Assembly: GCA_965217195.1 (NCBI GenBank)
Contig: CBDCHL010000001.1
Location: 124,001-188,000, forward strand
Direction: 5' to 3'
DNA: 64,000 bases
Origin: UBA6623 sp965217195
Lineage (GTDB): Bacteria; Acidobacteriota; Terriglobia; Bryobacterales; UBA6623
In this document: positions 62,774-64,000 of the stretch, piece after piece
How the letters are laid out: each line of letters starts with the position of its first letter
Numbering within the stretch: position 1 is the first letter of the stretch
The notes under the pieces: model-generated
Seen by the model: the letters and a program-made list of their open reading frames with translations, nothing else
Told to the model about the DNA's origin: nothing
Databases searched by the model: none
Made by a program: the position numbers and the translations under genes

Positions 62774-63418
62774 CTATCGACCCCGCCTGCGTTCGTACAG
62801 GAAGAACCCCGCCGCCGCCGCGACGGCAACCACTACGGTCACACCGAGCGAAAAGTAGTCGCGCTCGTAAAGCTGCGAACCGATCATCGTGCTGAACAGC
62901 AACGCCGGGGCGCGGCCCAACCCTGAAAGGACCACGAACTCCCCCAGCTTGAATTCCGTGAGCCCGACAGCAAACGACATGCTGTCCTTCGGCATTCCCG
63001 GGATGAGAAACAGCGTGAACAGCGCCGACTTGCCCCTCCGCGTCTCAAGCACGTGATCGATCTTAGCGAGCCTCTTTGCCCCAAGGATCCGCTCCATCAC
63101 GGGACGGCCAACCAAGCGCGAGAACCCGAACGCGCACGACGAACCCAACATGATCCCGACCCAGGAATAGAGGAAACCCGCCCAAGCTCCGAAGACATAC
63201 CCGGCGGCAACCTGGGTCACTTCGCCCGGAATCGCGAAGATAATCACCTGGACAAACTGCACCCCGATGCACGCCAGGGGACCCCAGAGCCCGTCCCGGC
63301 GCAGGGTCTCGACCAGCCGGTCATAGTCACTCAGCTCCGCCGCCAGACCGGATTGATAGGCATAGTAGCCGGCTGCGAGGAAAGCGAGAAACAGCAGCAG
63401 GGCGAGGATTTTCCTCAT
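62774..63418 (-). CDS. TVP38/TMEM64 (DedA-like) family membrane protein
   Basis: Start ATG 63418 (MRKILALLLF) gives 214 aa, avoiding an upstream basic extension that does not look like protein. About six membrane segments are predicted. Family motifs are QVIIFAIPGEVTQVAAGYV, FGAWAGFLYSWVGIMLGSS and FTLFLIPGMPKDSMSFAVGL (usual R-x-P-x-x-P). These proteins occur widely and act as lipid scramblase- or transport-like factors; the substrate is not known. It stands 334 nt upstream of the DHPS-like gene. Confidence 0.88.
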   Translation of the reverse strand: MRKILALLLFLAFLAAGYYAYQSGLAAELSDYDRLVETLRRDGLWGPLACIGVQFVQVIIFAIPGEVTQVAAGYVFGAWAGFLYSWVGIMLGSSCAFGFSRLVGRPVMERILGAKRLAKIDHVLETRRGKSALFTLFLIPGMPKDSMSFAVGLTEFKLGEFVVLSGLGRAPALLFSTMIGSQLYERDYFSLGVTVVVAVAAAAGFFLYERRRGR

Positions 63419-63843
63419 AAAGGAAGCGATCCCGTATTCTACCCCGGGGCTCCGCGCACACCTTCCCCCGACAGGGTCCAGCATGCCTTCGCGGTGAAAC
63501 GGGACGCCTAGGTAGCGACCGACCCGCGTGGCGATCCAGGTCCGCAAGAACCTAAAGAACCAGTAAGTTTTCGCAAGAAACACCCGGACGGGGCCGATCG
63601 CAAGTCCCGCCGACGGACAATGTACTCGTATTCTCGATCGGCTTCGACCGAAAGGCCAGGGTCACCCGACCGCGGAGCGCCCCGCCGCCGTATCGGGCCG
63701 GGGTCGGCGGGCTTGTCGTAGAAGTTGCAGTCGAACTCCTCCGCCGGCGTGCCGCTATCAACGGCCCGCACTTGCTTGCCTGCTGTCGTGAGTGCCGGCA
63801 ACCGATATCTGTAACATCGGCCCCGCGGCCGACGTGGAGAGCT
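63419..63843. other. Intergenic region without recognisable gene
   Basis: Frames cross this 425-base region on both strands, but none has family-like motifs. I see no dispersed repeat of the families described here. Confidence 0.45.
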
Positions 63844-64000
63844 ATGAAAGCGCTGGTCACCGGATCCGGAGGTCTGATCGGCTCGGCGTGTGTCGGGTTC
63901 CTGGCGGAACAGGGCTGGGACGTGGTCGGCCTTGACAACAATATGCGGCGCGAGTTCTTCGGAGAAAAGGGTTCGACCAGCCCTATCGTCGAAAGCCTGC
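63844..64000 (+). CDS. NAD-dependent sugar epimerase (CDP-paratose 2-epimerase-like), 3' end outside window
   Basis: Only the first 52 codons are visible. MKALVTGSGGLIGSACVGFL is the Rossmann-fold start with GxxGxxG, and VVGLDNNMRREFFGEKGSTS closely follows the CDP-paratose 2-epimerase / tyvelose epimerase pattern (GIDNDMR-x-x-FFG). The family converts nucleotide sugars for surface polysaccharides. The gene could instead be another extended-SDR sugar epimerase, since the diagnostic Tyr-x3-Lys is out of view. Confidence 0.8.
   Translation, partial: MKALVTGSGGLIGSACVGFLAEQGWDVVGLDNNMRREFFGEKGSTSPIVESL

Overview
The window is high-GC bacterial chromosome with about 50 genes on both strands, no rRNA or tRNA gene that I could see, no CRISPR array and no complete insertion sequence. 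The gene content points to Acidobacteriota, probably a Bryobacterales/Solibacter-like line. The signs are a VWFA-related acidobacterial-type secreted protein (57694-58641), two PSD1-type proteins with DUF1549/DUF1553 (30512-33286, 47449-50682), a PVC-type dehydrogenase/HEAT lipoprotein, DUF1080 proteins, a GH38-like alpha-mannosidase, a sulfatase, Tat-exported sugar isomerases and a Tat-exported Gfo/Idh/MocA oxidoreductase. The phylum call is inference; a planctomycete or another PVC-like lineage is the alternative. Many proteins carry signal peptides, twin-arginine signals or lipoboxes, which fits an envelope-centred glycan and sulfated-sugar degrader.

Layout. 1-10 kb: HEAT/cyclophilin protein, small zinc protein, PQQ propeller, tsaE, MATE exporter, lpdA-lipB pair, HbpS-like protein, MaoC hydratase, DUF1080 protein. 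10-18 kb: eIF2B-like protein, DUF3142 gene coupled to a 746-aa partner, a membrane peroxiredoxin-like gene with an in-frame UGA at its catalytic Cys position, and a PVC-type lipoprotein. 17.8-22 kb: accessory patch with tail-collar protein, glycosyltransferase, orphan protein, GNAT and two frameshifted small genes. 22-33 kb: cytochrome/monooxygenase-like protein, YdcZ transporter, GH38, DUF1080, a glycoside-hydrolase-like barrel and PSD1. 33-47 kb: quinoprotein remnant, orphan groEL, sulfatase with sugar isomerase, a three-gene operon ending in dinB, a methyltransferase-Trm112 pair, rlmD and Gfo/Idh/MocA. 47-64 kb: LamG-containing PSD1, tsaB, an acidobacterial repeat-associated gene, a CoA-binding protein, a frameshifted aminotransferase, an SDR-isomerase pair, the VWA protein, a ThDP enzyme, fdhE, a DHPS-like gene, a TVP38 protein and the start of a CDP-paratose-2-epimerase-like gene.

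The standout is the minus-strand gene at 14311-15129. Its frame reads through UGA inside the redoxin motif (FW-U-PFC), with a small stem-loop carrying a GGU apical loop 24 nt downstream. This is what a bacterial selenoprotein looks like. An FdhE gene at 60714-61532 agrees with formate-dehydrogenase metabolism in the same genome, but no selA, selB, selC or selD lies in the window.

The intergenic spaces are dense with at least seven families of short palindromic dispersed repeats, several arranged as large composite hairpins. Four genes carry single-base frameshifts (21.4-21.7, 21.8-22.0, 33.5-34.1 and 55.6 kb), so either local gene decay or assembly error must be considered.
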